A stretch of 6,575 bases of DNA from Selenomonadales bacterium (lineage in GTDB: Bacteria > Bacillota > Negativicutes > RGIG982). Positions 6,487 through 6,575 of this stretch are shown one piece after another (position 1 is the first letter of the stretch; each line of letters opens with the position of its first letter). The notes under the pieces were generated by a model. It was not told the DNA's origin. It saw only the letters and a program-made list of their open reading frames with translations, and did not search any database. The stretch is taken from positions 1 through 6,575 of the forward strand of contig JAFPBC010000194.1 of the NCBI GenBank assembly GCA_017390595.1, written 5' to 3'. A program made the translations under genes and the position numbers.

Positions 6487-6527
6487 GCGGTCGTGTCTCA
6501 AATAAATGTTTTAGCTGACACGACCGC
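6487..6527. repeat. Perfect GC-rich 11-bp inverted repeat
   Basis: GCGGTCGTGTC (6487-6497) and GACACGACCGC (6517-6527) are exact inverted arms around a 19-nt A+T-rich loop. The stem would be very stable in RNA. There is no T-run directly after either arm, so a simple terminator is unlikely. Confidence 0.85.
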
Positions 6528-6570
6528 GCATCAAAACTCGCATCATTTCATTTGCTCAAACAGTTGATGC
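6528..6570. repeat. 7-bp inverted repeat adjoining the GC-rich one
   Basis: GCATCAA (6528-6534) and TTGATGC (6564-6570) are exact inverted arms 29 nt apart. The left arm abuts the preceding inverted repeat without a gap. Arms this short at this distance can arise by chance, so it carries weight only as part of the cluster. Confidence 0.35.
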
Positions 6571-6575
6571 AATGC

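Larger units (their letters stand above)
6315..6575. other. Intergenic region without a convincing gene, rich in inverted repeats
   Basis: No open frame here has a start with a ribosome binding site and a recognisable product. From about 6396 to 6570 the sequence is almost continuously covered by inverted repeats, listed separately. The block reaches to within a few bases of the window edge and may continue. It may be a dispersed non-coding repeat or a structured RNA, but no transcription signal was recognised. Confidence 0.5.

Noticed and set aside
4788..6568. An 11-bp direct repeat AAACAGTTGAT at 4788-4798 and 6558-6568
   Set aside because: A few shared 11-mers are expected by chance in a sequence of this length, and the flanks do not match.

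Overview
The window looks like core chromosome from a low-copy Firmicute-type anaerobe. The closest fit by protein style and gene order is the Negativicutes (Selenomonas-like); this is inferred from family resemblance, not from a database search. Evidence for a Firmicute is the CcpN-type repressor next to a DUF299-type PPDK regulatory protein, a pairing known from Bacillus, together with strong AGGAG-type ribosome binding sites and Firmicute-like FabF sequence. Base composition is moderately GC-rich, with a pronounced codon bias in the two largest genes.

Layout, left to right. (1) Positions 24-446, minus strand: a small GNAT acetyltransferase of the YjcF/ElaA type with its own promoter at 476-504. 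(2) Positions 539-568: a perfect 12-bp-stem terminator. It closes (3) a minus-strand three-gene operon at 596-4719, transcribed in the order ccpN, PPDK regulatory protein, ppdK. The gaps are 21 nt and then a 4-nt ATGA overlap. (4) Positions 4720-4997: a 278-bp divergent intergenic region with candidate promoters in both directions and two inverted repeats. (5) Positions 4998-6236, plus strand: fabF, apparently monocistronic, ended by a hairpin terminator at 6280-6314. (6) Positions 6315-6575: no convincing gene, but a dense run of inverted repeats, two of them with perfect 11-bp arms.

How the genes fit together. PPDK interconverts pyruvate and PEP and stands at the glycolysis/gluconeogenesis branch. 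The DUF299 protein is expected to switch PPDK off and on by reversible phosphorylation of the active-site threonine (T450 here, two residues before catalytic H452). CcpN-type proteins repress gluconeogenic genes and carry CBS nucleotide-sensing domains. Transcriptional repressor, post-translational switch and target enzyme are therefore made from one message. FabF works in a separate pathway (fatty acid elongation) and shares only the intergenic region.

I found no mobile element with a transposase, CRISPR array, tRNA or rRNA. Nothing here is a clearly new system. The points most worth checking are the regulatory operon design, the two inverted repeats over the divergent promoters, and the hairpin block at the right end.
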